Of a DNA stretch of 31,208 bases, positions 1 through 8,222 are shown one piece after another. The translations under genes were made by a program, and so were the position numbers. The stretch is from positions 1-31,208 of the IMG/VR virus record IMGVR_UViG_3300009068_000117, one strand, 5' to 3'. Position 1 is the stretch's first letter, and each line of letters starts with the position of its first letter. Origin of the DNA: a virus. Under the pieces are notes generated by a model, which had not been told where the DNA came from, searched no databases, and was given only the letters and a program-made list of their open reading frames with translations.

Positions 1-646
1 AAGGATTGGCTATGAAATTAATACGCTGCGGTTGAATCCACACATGTTGGGAATGAGGAGGTTCCCACTCAGGAGTAGCTATCTTCAAGAATGAATAACC
101 TATGGAGAACCTTCCACTGGTTGAGTCCCTACTTACGATGTACGCATTATCGGGAGTAGCTGTAACAGGGGCTTTTGATTGACCATAGATGCTTCCAGCA
201 TGAGCAACTACTGTGCCATTTCCTATGCCCGAAGTAGTGGCGAACAAGACGGGATTTACAACGCCACTGAATGTCCCTACCGCATATACCACTACAGCAG
301 CTATAACGGCCTTCTTATCGTTAGGAAGGACCCACCCCTGACCCGACTCAACACTCAATACAGGAAACGGTGACGCCCCAACAAACTGAAAACCGGTACT
401 TGTTCCTAAGCTAAACGACTTTAGGTTTATCGTAGAAGGAGTGGTGGTGGGAGTGATACCGCATTGAACCCATTCAGGACGAGCATCTAAACCACTAACT
501 GCCGTTATTCCACTGAAGACTGATGTTTGATAAGTATCAGTAAACGATGGAGTCTGCGTGTAGATCCTGATACCTACCGGCGTAGCAGTCGAAAAGCTAG
601 CGTAGTTAGTAGAAAACCAAGACGTGTGCATGAACGTAATATCCAT
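1..646 (-). CDS. Distal tail/fibre-like protein, 3' end outside window
   Basis: An open frame begins at ATG 646-644 (MDITFMHTSWFSTNYASF) and runs 215 codons off the left edge without a stop, so the C-terminus is missing. Its ATG overlaps the stop of the gpI-like gene by one base (TAATG), which indicates translational coupling. The visible part is rich in Ser, Thr, Gly and Val with alternating hydrophobic residues, as in beta-rich virion surface proteins. I recognise no catalytic motif. Position directly after gpJ and gpI is where contractile phages usually carry tail-fibre or baseplate-appendage genes, so an appendage role is inferred from synteny only. That it is a real gene is well supported by the coupling and the long open frame; the function is not. 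Confidence 0.7.
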   Translation of the reverse strand, partial: MDITFMHTSWFSTNYASFSTATPVGIRIYTQTPSFTDTYQTSVFSGITAVSGLDARPEWVQCGITPTTTPSTINLKSFSLGTSTGFQFVGASPFPVLSVESGQGWVLPNDKKAVIAAVVVYAVGTFSGVVNPVLFATTSGIGNGTVVAHAGSIYGQSKAPVTATPDNAYIVSRDSTSGRFSIGYSFLKIATPEWEPPHSQHVWIQPQRINFIANP

Positions 647-2592
647 TAGTTTTCTCCGATGAAGATGGTGGGATCGCCAATGAGTTCAGAAGTGGAACCG
701 AGCGTCAAGGTATTGTCAGGAACGAAAGCGGTAGTCGATGCAGTATTAGTCTCTTGTGAGAACATACAGCAAGATACTCGTCTAGTAAACGGCGTAGAAG
801 TAGTGGCTCCTGAGCTAAAAGCTATATAAGGGACGGCAAACACATACTTCTCTCCCCGCTTTGCAACGGGCGCCATGGATTGAACCGTGTACCTAGCTTT
901 AGTATCTTTCGCTGCTTCACCATTAGTGGACTTAGTGAATGATATGAAGTCAGTGGTGTAATCAAAAACATGATTAATAGGAAGATTAAACCACATGATT
1001 CCGGCAATTACATTACCAGCGGTATTTGTTTTCAATTCAGAGTAGAAAGAAAAGTTGTATAACTTTCCGCTATCGCAACGTATTCCGTAAAACTGTGGTT
1101 CAAAAGAAACTGTGTTAGTAACGTGGGTAGGAGTGTTTCCATTAGTTAGCAGATATCTAGTAGGCACGGTACCTGTCCCATACCCACAAGTTATAAGCGC
1201 TACATCCGAAGAAAGGGTCGATGTGTTGGAAACATTGACTGCGGTCTTGTAAGCCGATAACGAATTATCCACATCGGTCTGCAACGCTAGAGAAACAGTT
1301 TTGTAAGTATTAATGATACCGCTTCCTATCCAGTTATTCGTAGACTCATTATTAGTAGCCAAAAAACCCGCAGGAGGATTTCCCCAAGCGCCTGTTCCTG
1401 AAATGAACTCGGAGTCATCCATCAGGTTTAAGATGTTGATGCCCTCTATGACCTTGCAGGCGTACTTGGTAGCGGCGACTGTGATCTTCTGCAAGCTAGA
1501 AGGACGGCCTCGTTCAGACTGAAGCTTACCTATGGCGGCGAGTATCGACCTGTATCTGATATCTCCAAGAGCCTGCTCGGCCCTGACTCCGAAGTTAGTC
1601 TCTCCAAGAGCGTGCATGAGATCATCATGGGTGTCGTCTATGTTGTAGACGTTCTCTATGCCCTCGGCCAAGGTACGAGTGTAATCCAACTCAAATCCAA
1701 TTAACTGTATAAACCTGTACAAATGGTTGTAGTTACCAGAGTAAGGTTCTTGATCCTTATTCCTGTAGTAGGGAGGAATAAGCTCATAGAGCTTTTCATT
1801 ATGCTTATAGTTGATGGGGGTAAGGGCGTCCATCGAACCTGCCAAACGCCATTGCGCCGAAGAAGTAGACCCCTTCACATACAGGAAGATGGAGTAGTAA
1901 TACCAGCGACCGGGCGTGAGGTTGGTGTCGTAAAGGCTCTGCACATCAAGAAATGGCCTATTAAACTCGTTACTGCCACCGCTAGTTTTGTCCCCATCTT
2001 GAGGTTGGGTGGTCATAACAGTAGGGGGAGTGCTTCCATCGACGGGGTATAGATCTCTGTATTTCTTTATGAAGCTCTGCCCGTCTAATGGAGTACTGGG
2101 ATAGCCAAAGCTAGAACGTGTTATTGAGACGAGAGGCTCTAGCCCGTTACTTAGATCAGAGACTATGTCGGTGGTGGTGTCATCATCAAAGCCCCATACC
2201 ACTCGTATCGTATTGTAGTCCCAAGGTTCGACATAAAAGTTAGTACGGCTAACAATTGTATCTAACGTAGGGTCGGTATCTGGCTGTCGGATGTATGACG
2301 GAGCAGGGGACGTTGCCGTTCCATTGGGAGTAACAGTAACCTCTGCTATGTCTTTTGAATAATAAAGACTGTAGGTAAAGGTGAAAGGTGTGGTCGTCGT
2401 TATTGAATTGATGGTGTATACACCATTGAAAGTACTGTCTACATTCTCAACGAGAACTTCGTCACCTACATTGAACTTATGGGCAGCAGCGGTAGTAATG
2501 GTTGCTTTACTGGTGCCAAGTTCAAACTTCTTTTTTGTGATAGCGGCTTTATTAGAACCGACTACATCCTTATCTATCTGAAATGCGGTCAC
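646..2592 (-). CDS. P2 gpI-like baseplate wedge protein with N-terminal beta module
   Basis: This 648-aa protein follows the gpJ-like gene with an ATGA overlap (2592-2589). The central part (about residues 265-385) contains LYELIPPYYRNKD, a Tyr/Leu-rich helix around FIQLIGFELDYTRTLAEGI and a stretch ending RSILAAIGKLQSERGRPSSL, the pattern of P2 gpI/tail protein I, which joins gpJ at the baseplate wedge tip and connects to fibres. Residues about 14-93 are an extra beta-rich module (AHKFNVGDEVLVENVDSTFNG) also seen in other virion proteins of this window. The C-terminal 250 residues are Ser/Thr-rich and may be a carbohydrate-binding or fibre-docking beta domain. P2 gpI is only about 180 aa, so this version is heavily extended. 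Family call is moderate; baseplate placement from synteny is strong. Confidence 0.75.
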   Translation of the reverse strand: MTAFQIDKDVVGSNKAAITKKKFELGTSKATITTAAAHKFNVGDEVLVENVDSTFNGVYTINSITTTTPFTFTYSLYYSKDIAEVTVTPNGTATSPAPSYIRQPDTDPTLDTIVSRTNFYVEPWDYNTIRVVWGFDDDTTTDIVSDLSNGLEPLVSITRSSFGYPSTPLDGQSFIKKYRDLYPVDGSTPPTVMTTQPQDGDKTSGGSNEFNRPFLDVQSLYDTNLTPGRWYYYSIFLYVKGSTSSAQWRLAGSMDALTPINYKHNEKLYELIPPYYRNKDQEPYSGNYNHLYRFIQLIGFELDYTRTLAEGIENVYNIDDTHDDLMHALGETNFGVRAEQALGDIRYRSILAAIGKLQSERGRPSSLQKITVAATKYACKVIEGINILNLMDDSEFISGTGAWGNPPAGFLATNNESTNNWIGSGIINTYKTVSLALQTDVDNSLSAYKTAVNVSNTSTLSSDVALITCGYGTGTVPTRYLLTNGNTPTHVTNTVSFEPQFYGIRCDSGKLYNFSFYSELKTNTAGNVIAGIMWFNLPINHVFDYTTDFISFTKSTNGEAAKDTKARYTVQSMAPVAKRGEKYVFAVPYIAFSSGATTSTPFTRRVSCCMFSQETNTASTTAFVPDNTLTLGSTSELIGDPTIFIGEN

Positions 2593-4919
2593 GTTCCTGC
2601 CAGCCCTCCGGTAGAAGTAATCCAGCCAGTAAGTGTCGGCTTCAGACGAGGAAGATTGTACTTAGGAGTGAGGACATCCGCAGCCTGCACGGTAGTTCCG
2701 TCAATGTACATGGAGTTAATCTTTACATACTCCGCACCTTCGACATTGAGAACGGCACGATAGACATCTCCAAGAGAGATCCTTTTGCCGAAATCAACAT
2801 TGTCGTAGGACAGTACCCCTTCTATTGCCTTTTGAACTGCTGTTTGAACAGCCGTCCTGTTGTACAGAGGGAACACTGATAGCTCCGCATTTATGACGAT
2901 GTCTGTCCACTCCACTGGTTCACCGTACACAACAGCACCTATGAGCTTCTTATCGCTCAGGTAAGATTCCAGAGAGTCAATAAGTGACTGCATATCATTA
3001 CTGATAGTAGTCATGGTTCCAGTGGCAGCGGCGGCAACATTTATAGCCGATGTTCCCGTGGCTACCGGGTACACGATAGTGGCAAGACCGGTTATTGTCC
3101 CGGTTGCCGAAGTACTTGAACTGGTTGCAGAGCTTGTATTATATGAGATCTGAAGCCCATCGGTACTGATAGCAGTTATCACATAAGTTCCATTGTAAGT
3201 ACTGGAAACATCAGCGACAGTTATCATCTGTCCGACTTTAAGGCCGCTGTTTCCAGAGCTTAAGGTCAGTGTCGCCACATTAGGAGTACCTGCGACGATT
3301 ACTTTGTTAGTAACCGTTACCGGTGCTACTGACGAGTAATAGTTAGACAGCGTAAACGTACCGTTGAGTGCGGAGACGCCAGAGTCCGTCACATAGACAA
3401 TCTGCCCAGAAGTGATATTAAGTGACTTCGAAGTAGCTAAGGTAGCCGACAATACTCCATCGATGGTGCTGACATACCTGCTGGTTACAGAGGTAGTAGA
3501 CCTACTAACTGATTGGGCGCTAGAAGCTACTCGTACATAGACAGCAGTGTAATTCTGTCCATATGCAGTTGCCTTAGTAATACCGGGAACCTGAAGAGCT
3601 AGATTGACGTAATCGTCAAGAGTGATAGCCCTACTCAAGGTGGACTTTGCACGAGGCACCGAGTATCGCAGAGACTCAATACTCTCCACATCGGCGCCAC
3701 CGGAGGGCGCTGCGGTATTAGTAACAGTAATACCTGTTGAAGTTGCAAAAGCATTATCCAGAACAGTCAGGCTGTTTATGCCAAGGCTGTTGGCGGCAGA
3801 ACCCACACCGTATCGATAACCGGCTCGGATCTCCACATTCACAGGAGGAACCCGTCCCGAAGCGTTATCTCCGAAAATGACATGGGTGTAGTCATCATCA
3901 TCGATGTAGGTAGTAAATACCGACTGAGTCGGGGCAGCAAGAGAAAGCTTGTCAATCTTGGACCAAGTGACAGCTTGCCCACCCTCTACCGTATAGATAG
4001 AAACACTCTTATCGATTACGCCGGGATTGCTCAGGACAAACTCAGCATTAGGTATGCCTTTACTTACCCCGATCTTAGAAGGAGCTACCGTAACCCCTTC
4101 CGATGCTGTGGCAATCTTCGTTACCTGATACTGAGTATTAGAGGGATTAGCAGGATCAGCACCAATTACCGGAGCAGTATCTTTGCTGGAATCCATTGTT
4201 ACATCAAAGTCCAACTCAAAATCGATAGTGTTTCCACTTGAGTCAGGAGTAGTACTGATAACGGTCTTGGCAGGAATTATGACTACTGTTCCTGAGGTAA
4301 CCTTGCCCGTTTGGATTGTAGTTATGGCAGTACCAGTAGCGCTCGCAGATTGATAGGTAACAACAGCGGTTGAGTTGTCTCCATTAGGGTCAGTGACCGA
4401 CAGGAGCACATGCTGCCCATCGTAAGCAGCAGTTCCTGTGTTAACCACAATTGTCTGATCAGGATAGAGATTGACACTATTGTCCGTACGGGACAGAGTC
4501 ATAGTCACTAGATTGCTTACACAGGTAGCTGAGTTGATGTTGTAGAGAACGGTCTGACCCGCAATATCGTCCGCATAGAATTTCCATACAAACGAAATAG
4601 GAGCTACAGCGGCCTTATTACCCATGGGGGTGTAACCCATCATGTCAGCAATGTACAAGGCACTCTGTCGACGGATCGCTGTACCAAGGAATGCTTCCGA
4701 TGCCAGCCGGTCGATATAGTAGTTAGTAATGTCTTCGGAGTAAGCGAAAAGCTCAAGCAGGAGTGTTCCGAAGTCGCCAGTCTCCCCGACAGTCCTCCAC
4801 TCAGGAACAATCGACCTTGCCATGCCCACGAGCATGCTTCGGATGCTCTTGTAATCACGAGACGTGTAGTCAAGAACTATTCTGTTAGTTGATGAAGTCG
4901 TGCTTGGGATGGTACTCAC
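2589..4919 (-). CDS. Baseplate J-like wedge protein with three inserted beta modules
   Basis: This 776-aa protein begins with the gpJ/gp6-type N-terminus: residues 14-80 carry IVLDYTSRDYKSIRSML, WRTVGETGDFGTLLLELFAY and NYYIDRLASEAFLGTA, followed by a helix RRQSALYIADMMGYTP. Residues 305-370 (YTVEGGQAVTWSKID, VIFGDNASGRVPP) and 408-450 (GGADVESIESLRYSVPRA) are also typical of baseplate J proteins, as is the C-terminal part with AVVYGEPVEW and DNVDFGKRISLGDVYRAVL. The family usually has 300-480 residues. The excess comes mainly from beta-rich modules near 130-202, 478-540 and 537-612 (the last has GLKVGQMITVADVSSTYNGT). Its ATG overlaps the gp25 gene stop (ATGA). Role: forms the wedge that surrounds the hub and transmits the contraction signal. 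Confidence 0.9.
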   Translation of the reverse strand: MSTIPSTTSSTNRIVLDYTSRDYKSIRSMLVGMARSIVPEWRTVGETGDFGTLLLELFAYSEDITNYYIDRLASEAFLGTAIRRQSALYIADMMGYTPMGNKAAVAPISFVWKFYADDIAGQTVLYNINSATCVSNLVTMTLSRTDNSVNLYPDQTIVVNTGTAAYDGQHVLLSVTDPNGDNSTAVVTYQSASATGTAITTIQTGKVTSGTVVIIPAKTVISTTPDSSGNTIDFELDFDVTMDSSKDTAPVIGADPANPSNTQYQVTKIATASEGVTVAPSKIGVSKGIPNAEFVLSNPGVIDKSVSIYTVEGGQAVTWSKIDKLSLAAPTQSVFTTYIDDDDYTHVIFGDNASGRVPPVNVEIRAGYRYGVGSAANSLGINSLTVLDNAFATSTGITVTNTAAPSGGADVESIESLRYSVPRAKSTLSRAITLDDYVNLALQVPGITKATAYGQNYTAVYVRVASSAQSVSRSTTSVTSRYVSTIDGVLSATLATSKSLNITSGQIVYVTDSGVSALNGTFTLSNYYSSVAPVTVTNKVIVAGTPNVATLTLSSGNSGLKVGQMITVADVSSTYNGTYVITAISTDGLQISYNTSSATSSSTSATGTITGLATIVYPVATGTSAINVAAAATGTMTTISNDMQSLIDSLESYLSDKKLIGAVVYGEPVEWTDIVINAELSVFPLYNRTAVQTAVQKAIEGVLSYDNVDFGKRISLGDVYRAVLNVEGAEYVKINSMYIDGTTVQAADVLTPKYNLPRLKPTLTGWITSTGGLAGT

Positions 4920-5302
4920 TGCGTGCTCCCTGTACTAGAAGTGATGTCAAGGCCAACGCTCACTGTAGAAGTGGGGACGTAATTAGAAGCCTTGTACGCT
5001 ATGTCTATGTAGACAAGATTAGGTGTTTCTCCGACCTGCACATTGGCGCTTTTGATGAAGGCGCTTGGGACAAACTGAATAAGCCTATCCCGCACCTGAG
5101 ACGCCGTATCTTGGCGGTCCAGTTCGTCAGAAGGATCGAACAGAAGAGACTGGATGTCACAGCCCCAATCGGGATGCATGACACGCTCTTTCTGATTAGT
5201 GGTAAGAGCATCGATAACTTGGTTCCTAATGATCCGGTCATAGTTATCAGTACTTGCGACTGATCCTTTATTAAAGTTAAATGGTATATCAAAGGCTTTC
5301 AT
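4916..5302 (-). CDS. gp25/gpW-like baseplate wedge protein
   Basis: This 128-aa protein matches the T4 gp25 / P2 gpW family in length and pattern: an N-terminal DIPFNFNKG, a helix DNYDRIIRNQVIDALTTNQ, the family signature around ERVMHPDWGCDIQSLLFDP and a following helix RQDTASQVRDRLIQFVPS. It lies between the gpD-like hub gene and gpJ, the expected order, and overlaps gpJ by four bases. The start ATG 5302 has only a weak ribosome binding site and lies four bases past the hub stop, so it is probably translated by coupling. The protein attaches the wedge to the sheath and nucleates sheath polymerisation. The family has a lysozyme-like name for historical reasons but no enzymatic role is implied. 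Confidence 0.9.
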   Translation of the reverse strand: MKAFDIPFNFNKGSVASTDNYDRIIRNQVIDALTTNQKERVMHPDWGCDIQSLLFDPSDELDRQDTASQVRDRLIQFVPSAFIKSANVQVGETPNLVYIDIAYKASNYVPTSTVSVGLDITSSTGSTQ

Positions 5303-5305
5303 AAC

Positions 5306-6466
5306 TTAACCGTAGACCTCAGTAGCTTTCCAAGTAGATTTCCACGATCCTGAAGACACGTCTTCGATGGTTCTAGGCAATCCTTGCGTCCTATTAGTAT
5401 AGAACAATGCGGACTCAGTATTTGATCTGATTACACTGTTTTTATCTCTTGCCAGTTTTAACTGGGTTTGGAAGGAGTTATTTGTAAAAGAATGCTCAAT
5501 GCCTCGGACCAGCCATGTGCCGTCGTAATCATTCTTTCCTGAGGAGTTACTACTGACCTGTATAGATATGTTTACTCCCGGTATTATCTGGACATCTCCA
5601 TTTATTCTAGCCGCCGCCTGTTGGTTCCAGAAGTCAGGTCTGATATCCCAAGCATCGCTGTAAACAGTAGACATAGCCTTGTCACGGATAGGAGTATCGG
5701 TAGATAACTTATACGGCTGTCCTTGAATAAAAGATTGGCTGAGGCTGACCTCTGTGCCTGTAAAAAATCCAAATGAAGGCTTTATGTTGTCTCGTATTTT
5801 AAGAGACTGGGTTATTGGACTGAAATCCAGTAGCTGTCTAGACGGGTCAAGAAGGTCGTCAGCCCTTATGTACCTGCTGAACACTCCAGTATTGCCTACC
5901 AACTTTAAGGGATCTACAAGACGCACAACTCCCTCATACATATAGATTACATAACCTATACGGGTAGCTAGAGTCTGGAGAAACTCCCAGTCACTTTCAG
6001 TGGTCTGAGCAAGAGCGGGCCAATTGTAGGGGTGGGTATAGATAGCGCAGCCGAGTCCGTAACTGGTCACAATCTGAGCAAACACATCAGGAGCAGTCCT
6101 GTCTACAAAGAACTTAGGAGTGCCGGACTGCATGGGCCAGCTTGGACCCAAACACAGAATGTCCACCATGGCATCCTGTTGATATTCCTGATTTACATTT
6201 ATAGTTATTATATAACCGTAGAATGTTTTACTTGAGCGCCTAGGCCCATATGTAAACTGGATCTTCTTATTTATATAACTCGATATCTTCGTCTTAGCTA
6301 TCTGGGTCGTTATCACAGCCGCTTCGTGACTGTTCTCCATATTGGAAATACGAACCTGACGGAGTTCCGAACTGGACAAGTTCAGAAGTTCTCCGTCAAT
6401 GGTTATGTCTCGTATGAGTATCTGCTGAATATTGTTTATTGCAGCATTGTTAAGCGCTGTGACCAT
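5306..6466 (-). CDS. gpD/gp27-like baseplate hub protein
   Basis: This 386-aa protein has the layout of phage late control D / gp27-type hub proteins: an N-terminal beta barrel (FTYGPRRSSKTFYGYIITI at about residues 70-90), a middle stretch FVDRTAPDVFAQIVTSYGLG followed by QTTESDWEFLQTLATRIGYV (residues 120-170), and a C-terminal barrel with GTWLVRGIEHSFTNNSFQT (about 320-340). The motif in which a Trp-Glu-Phe-Leu helix is followed by Ala-x-Arg-x-Gly is characteristic of gpD. It follows the LysM gene by four bases and precedes gp25. As a trimer it would form the hub at the tube end and hold the spike. I see no gpV-like spike gene directly next to it. Confidence 0.85.
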   Translation of the reverse strand: MVTALNNAAINNIQQILIRDITIDGELLNLSSSELRQVRISNMENSHEAAVITTQIAKTKISSYINKKIQFTYGPRRSSKTFYGYIITINVNQEYQQDAMVDILCLGPSWPMQSGTPKFFVDRTAPDVFAQIVTSYGLGCAIYTHPYNWPALAQTTESDWEFLQTLATRIGYVIYMYEGVVRLVDPLKLVGNTGVFSRYIRADDLLDPSRQLLDFSPITQSLKIRDNIKPSFGFFTGTEVSLSQSFIQGQPYKLSTDTPIRDKAMSTVYSDAWDIRPDFWNQQAAARINGDVQIIPGVNISIQVSSNSSGKNDYDGTWLVRGIEHSFTNNSFQTQLKLARDKNSVIRSNTESALFYTNRTQGLPRTIEDVSSGSWKSTWKATEVYG

Positions 6467-6470
6467 GTCG

Positions 6471-6800
6471 TTACTCCGGCAAGTGGATCATGTCGCCCAT
6501 TTTCAAATCAAACATGTTCCTAATAGTAGGATTGGCATTCGCTATCTTCCACCAGAGAGTGGGATCTCCCTGACTCGTATAGCTCAAAGTCTGAACGTCG
6601 TCAGTGGACTTGACCATGTATTGCTTGGGAGGCTGTGCTCCGAATCTTGTGGAAATAAGATAGAGAGCCTCCCTAGTTATCTCATTCAGCTTTACAGCAG
6701 AGTTATCGGTGTACTCAGCCCGAGTAAGGTCATCGTAAGTATGGGCAATTGCATACTCACGGGCGGCATCTTGATAACGAGAATCACTTGTAATAGCCAT
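6471..6800 (-). CDS. LysM-domain baseplate protein (gpX/gp53-like)
   Basis: This 109-aa protein ends in a LysM-like domain (about residues 58-109): QYMVKSTDDVQTLSYTSQGD, then PTLWWKIANANP and a terminal MFDLKMGDMIHLPE. The Trp-Trp-x-Ile-Ala-x-Ala-Asn core and the final pattern of Gly-(Asp)-x-(Ile) plus Leu-Pro are standard for LysM proteins in contractile tails, which act as an adaptor between tube end and hub or wedge. The N-terminal half is helical and unassigned. A ribosome binding site (AAGGTGATTG) precedes ATG 6800. It sits between the M23 peptidase and the hub gene with almost no spacing, so it belongs to the same operon. The LysM call is good; whether it binds peptidoglycan or is purely structural is open. 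Confidence 0.85.
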   Translation of the reverse strand: MAITSDSRYQDAAREYAIAHTYDDLTRAEYTDNSAVKLNEITREALYLISTRFGAQPPKQYMVKSTDDVQTLSYTSQGDPTLWWKIANANPTIRNMFDLKMGDMIHLPE

Positions 6801-6803
6801 TAA

Positions 6804-8219
6804 TCAATCACCTTCTAATCGTTTCATAAAGTCCCACACCGGCAATCCTCGTTTCTCAAATACATTCTTCCAATCACTATCAGTTACTGAGCAATGTACA
6901 TGCGGACCATAAGCTCTACCTGTTTGCCCAACGAATGCGACGTTTTGGCCCTTAAACACACGTTCACCATTTTTAACGAGAGGAGGAGATTGAAAATGTG
7001 CCATATAAAGAGAGTACTGCTTACCATCTACTAAGTCGGATTGAATAACTATGGCATTACCTCCATTAGGATCAAATGAAGCCCCTGAAAACGGAGTTGG
7101 AGAACCTATATAAACTACAGTTCCGGCCCATGGTGAATAGACTGGCCGTCCTGTAGCGGCTCCAATATCAATAGCTGTAAGGTCTCCACCACCTGCGTTA
7201 TGATCTTTGTGTGTAGGAAAGTTGTACGGGCGTTCCAGAATGAATCCACTGTTGCTAGGTGGAAACGCTCCAGCGGGTTTATCCACAAAGGGGGCACCGC
7301 TCTCCCCGTCAGCGAAGCTAACTTCTGGGGTCGTTAAATCAAAGAGTTCGTCTACTTCAAATTGTACTGTGGTCTGCTCGTATGGGATAGTCGCAGCGTA
7401 AGTAGCCTCTTGCTGTGTAGAAGCAAACTTGAAATCTTCTCTTATTTTCCCGAAATAGAAGACCTTCATCGACATAGCAATAGTCATTCGTATAGGAACC
7501 ATATTGTGGTCGAACTTCGTATATTGAACAGCCGCCCTGTAAGGTCTTCCCTGCACTGATAGTTGGGGGCTGAATACGATGGTTACGTTTCTGGGATTGA
7601 TCATCATAATCCCATTGTCTTGGAGATGAGGTCCTTGACCGTCAGGTACCACTCCCCTGATCACTAGATCAAAGTAGTCAAAGTCTTCAAGAACCCCTCG
7701 GGGCATGGCTCCATTAGCATTCTCAATCTGCCGGTCGAACATAAGTTCGAACGAGAAGTCAAGAATACCGGGAGGGGCTACAAGGTTATTAGAACCATAG
7801 ATAGTATTAAAGGGGTCTAGGGCCTGCTGCTCAAGATAAGCGACATAGTCCCGCTGGATGTTGGTCGGGTTGTACATGAAGTACAGGCGATATCCATCAG
7901 TAGGATCTAGCTTATTCGAAGCGCTACGGCGAATGTATCCCCTTGATATGCGGGGAGATAGGTTTGCAGGACCATCTGATATGGGGCTGAACAGTCGCCC
8001 AGCAGATCCATACTCAAACGGAGGATTCTGCTTAGCTAAGGAAGACTCATCTAATCTTTGATAGGCGTTGTTACGCATAAGAGAAGAGAAGTTTCTCTCA
8101 GCAATACGACGAGTAGATCCATCTATTTCTGGGTTAGCAACAGACTGTCCGTTGATATTGGAGTTGACTATTGATGGAGTGTATGTGTTTATTGAAATGT
8201 TATCGGCTACAGTCATCAC
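6804..8219 (-). CDS. Tail-associated M23 peptidase with shared N-terminal structural domain
   Basis: The 471-aa product has two parts. Residues 1 to about 290 are closely similar to the N-terminal part of the preceding gene (both contain YRLYFMYNP, QQALDP and PPGILDFSFELMFDR) and probably anchor the protein in the tail tip. Residues about 330-455 are an M23 (LytM-type) zinc endopeptidase: likely ligands His340 (or His337), Asp351 in AIDIGAATGRPVYSPWAGTV, His408 in YMAHFQ, and the HxH pair His440/His442 in GPHVHCSV. The spacing of the first His resembles M23 variants in which it sits about 11-12 residues before Asp. It would cut peptide cross-links in the host wall during injection. The frame opens with GTG 8219; the ATG one codon later (8216) is equally possible. 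The previous stop is four bases upstream. Confidence 0.9.
   Translation of the reverse strand: MMTVADNISINTYTPSIVNSNINGQSVANPEIDGSTRRIAERNFSSLMRNNAYQRLDESSLAKQNPPFEYGSAGRLFSPISDGPANLSPRISRGYIRRSASNKLDPTDGYRLYFMYNPTNIQRDYVAYLEQQALDPFNTIYGSNNLVAPPGILDFSFELMFDRQIENANGAMPRGVLEDFDYFDLVIRGVVPDGQGPHLQDNGIMMINPRNVTIVFSPQLSVQGRPYRAAVQYTKFDHNMVPIRMTIAMSMKVFYFGKIREDFKFASTQQEATYAATIPYEQTTVQFEVDELFDLTTPEVSFADGESGAPFVDKPAGAFPPSNSGFILERPYNFPTHKDHNAGGGDLTAIDIGAATGRPVYSPWAGTVVYIGSPTPFSGASFDPNGGNAIVIQSDLVDGKQYSLYMAHFQSPPLVKNGERVFKGQNVAFVGQTGRAYGPHVHCSVTDSDWKNVFEKRGLPVWDFMKRLEGD
7732..7763. repeat. Direct repeat, copy 1 (32 bp, identical to 9229-9260)
   Basis: A 32-base stretch that encodes the ELMFDR region of the M23 protein is identical to 9229-9260 in the preceding paralogue. 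A second identical 23-base pair lies at 7867-7889 and 9364-9386. These perfect tracts inside otherwise diverged paralogues show the common origin of the two genes and are potential sites of recombination between them. Confidence 0.85.
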
Positions 8220-8222
8220 ATA

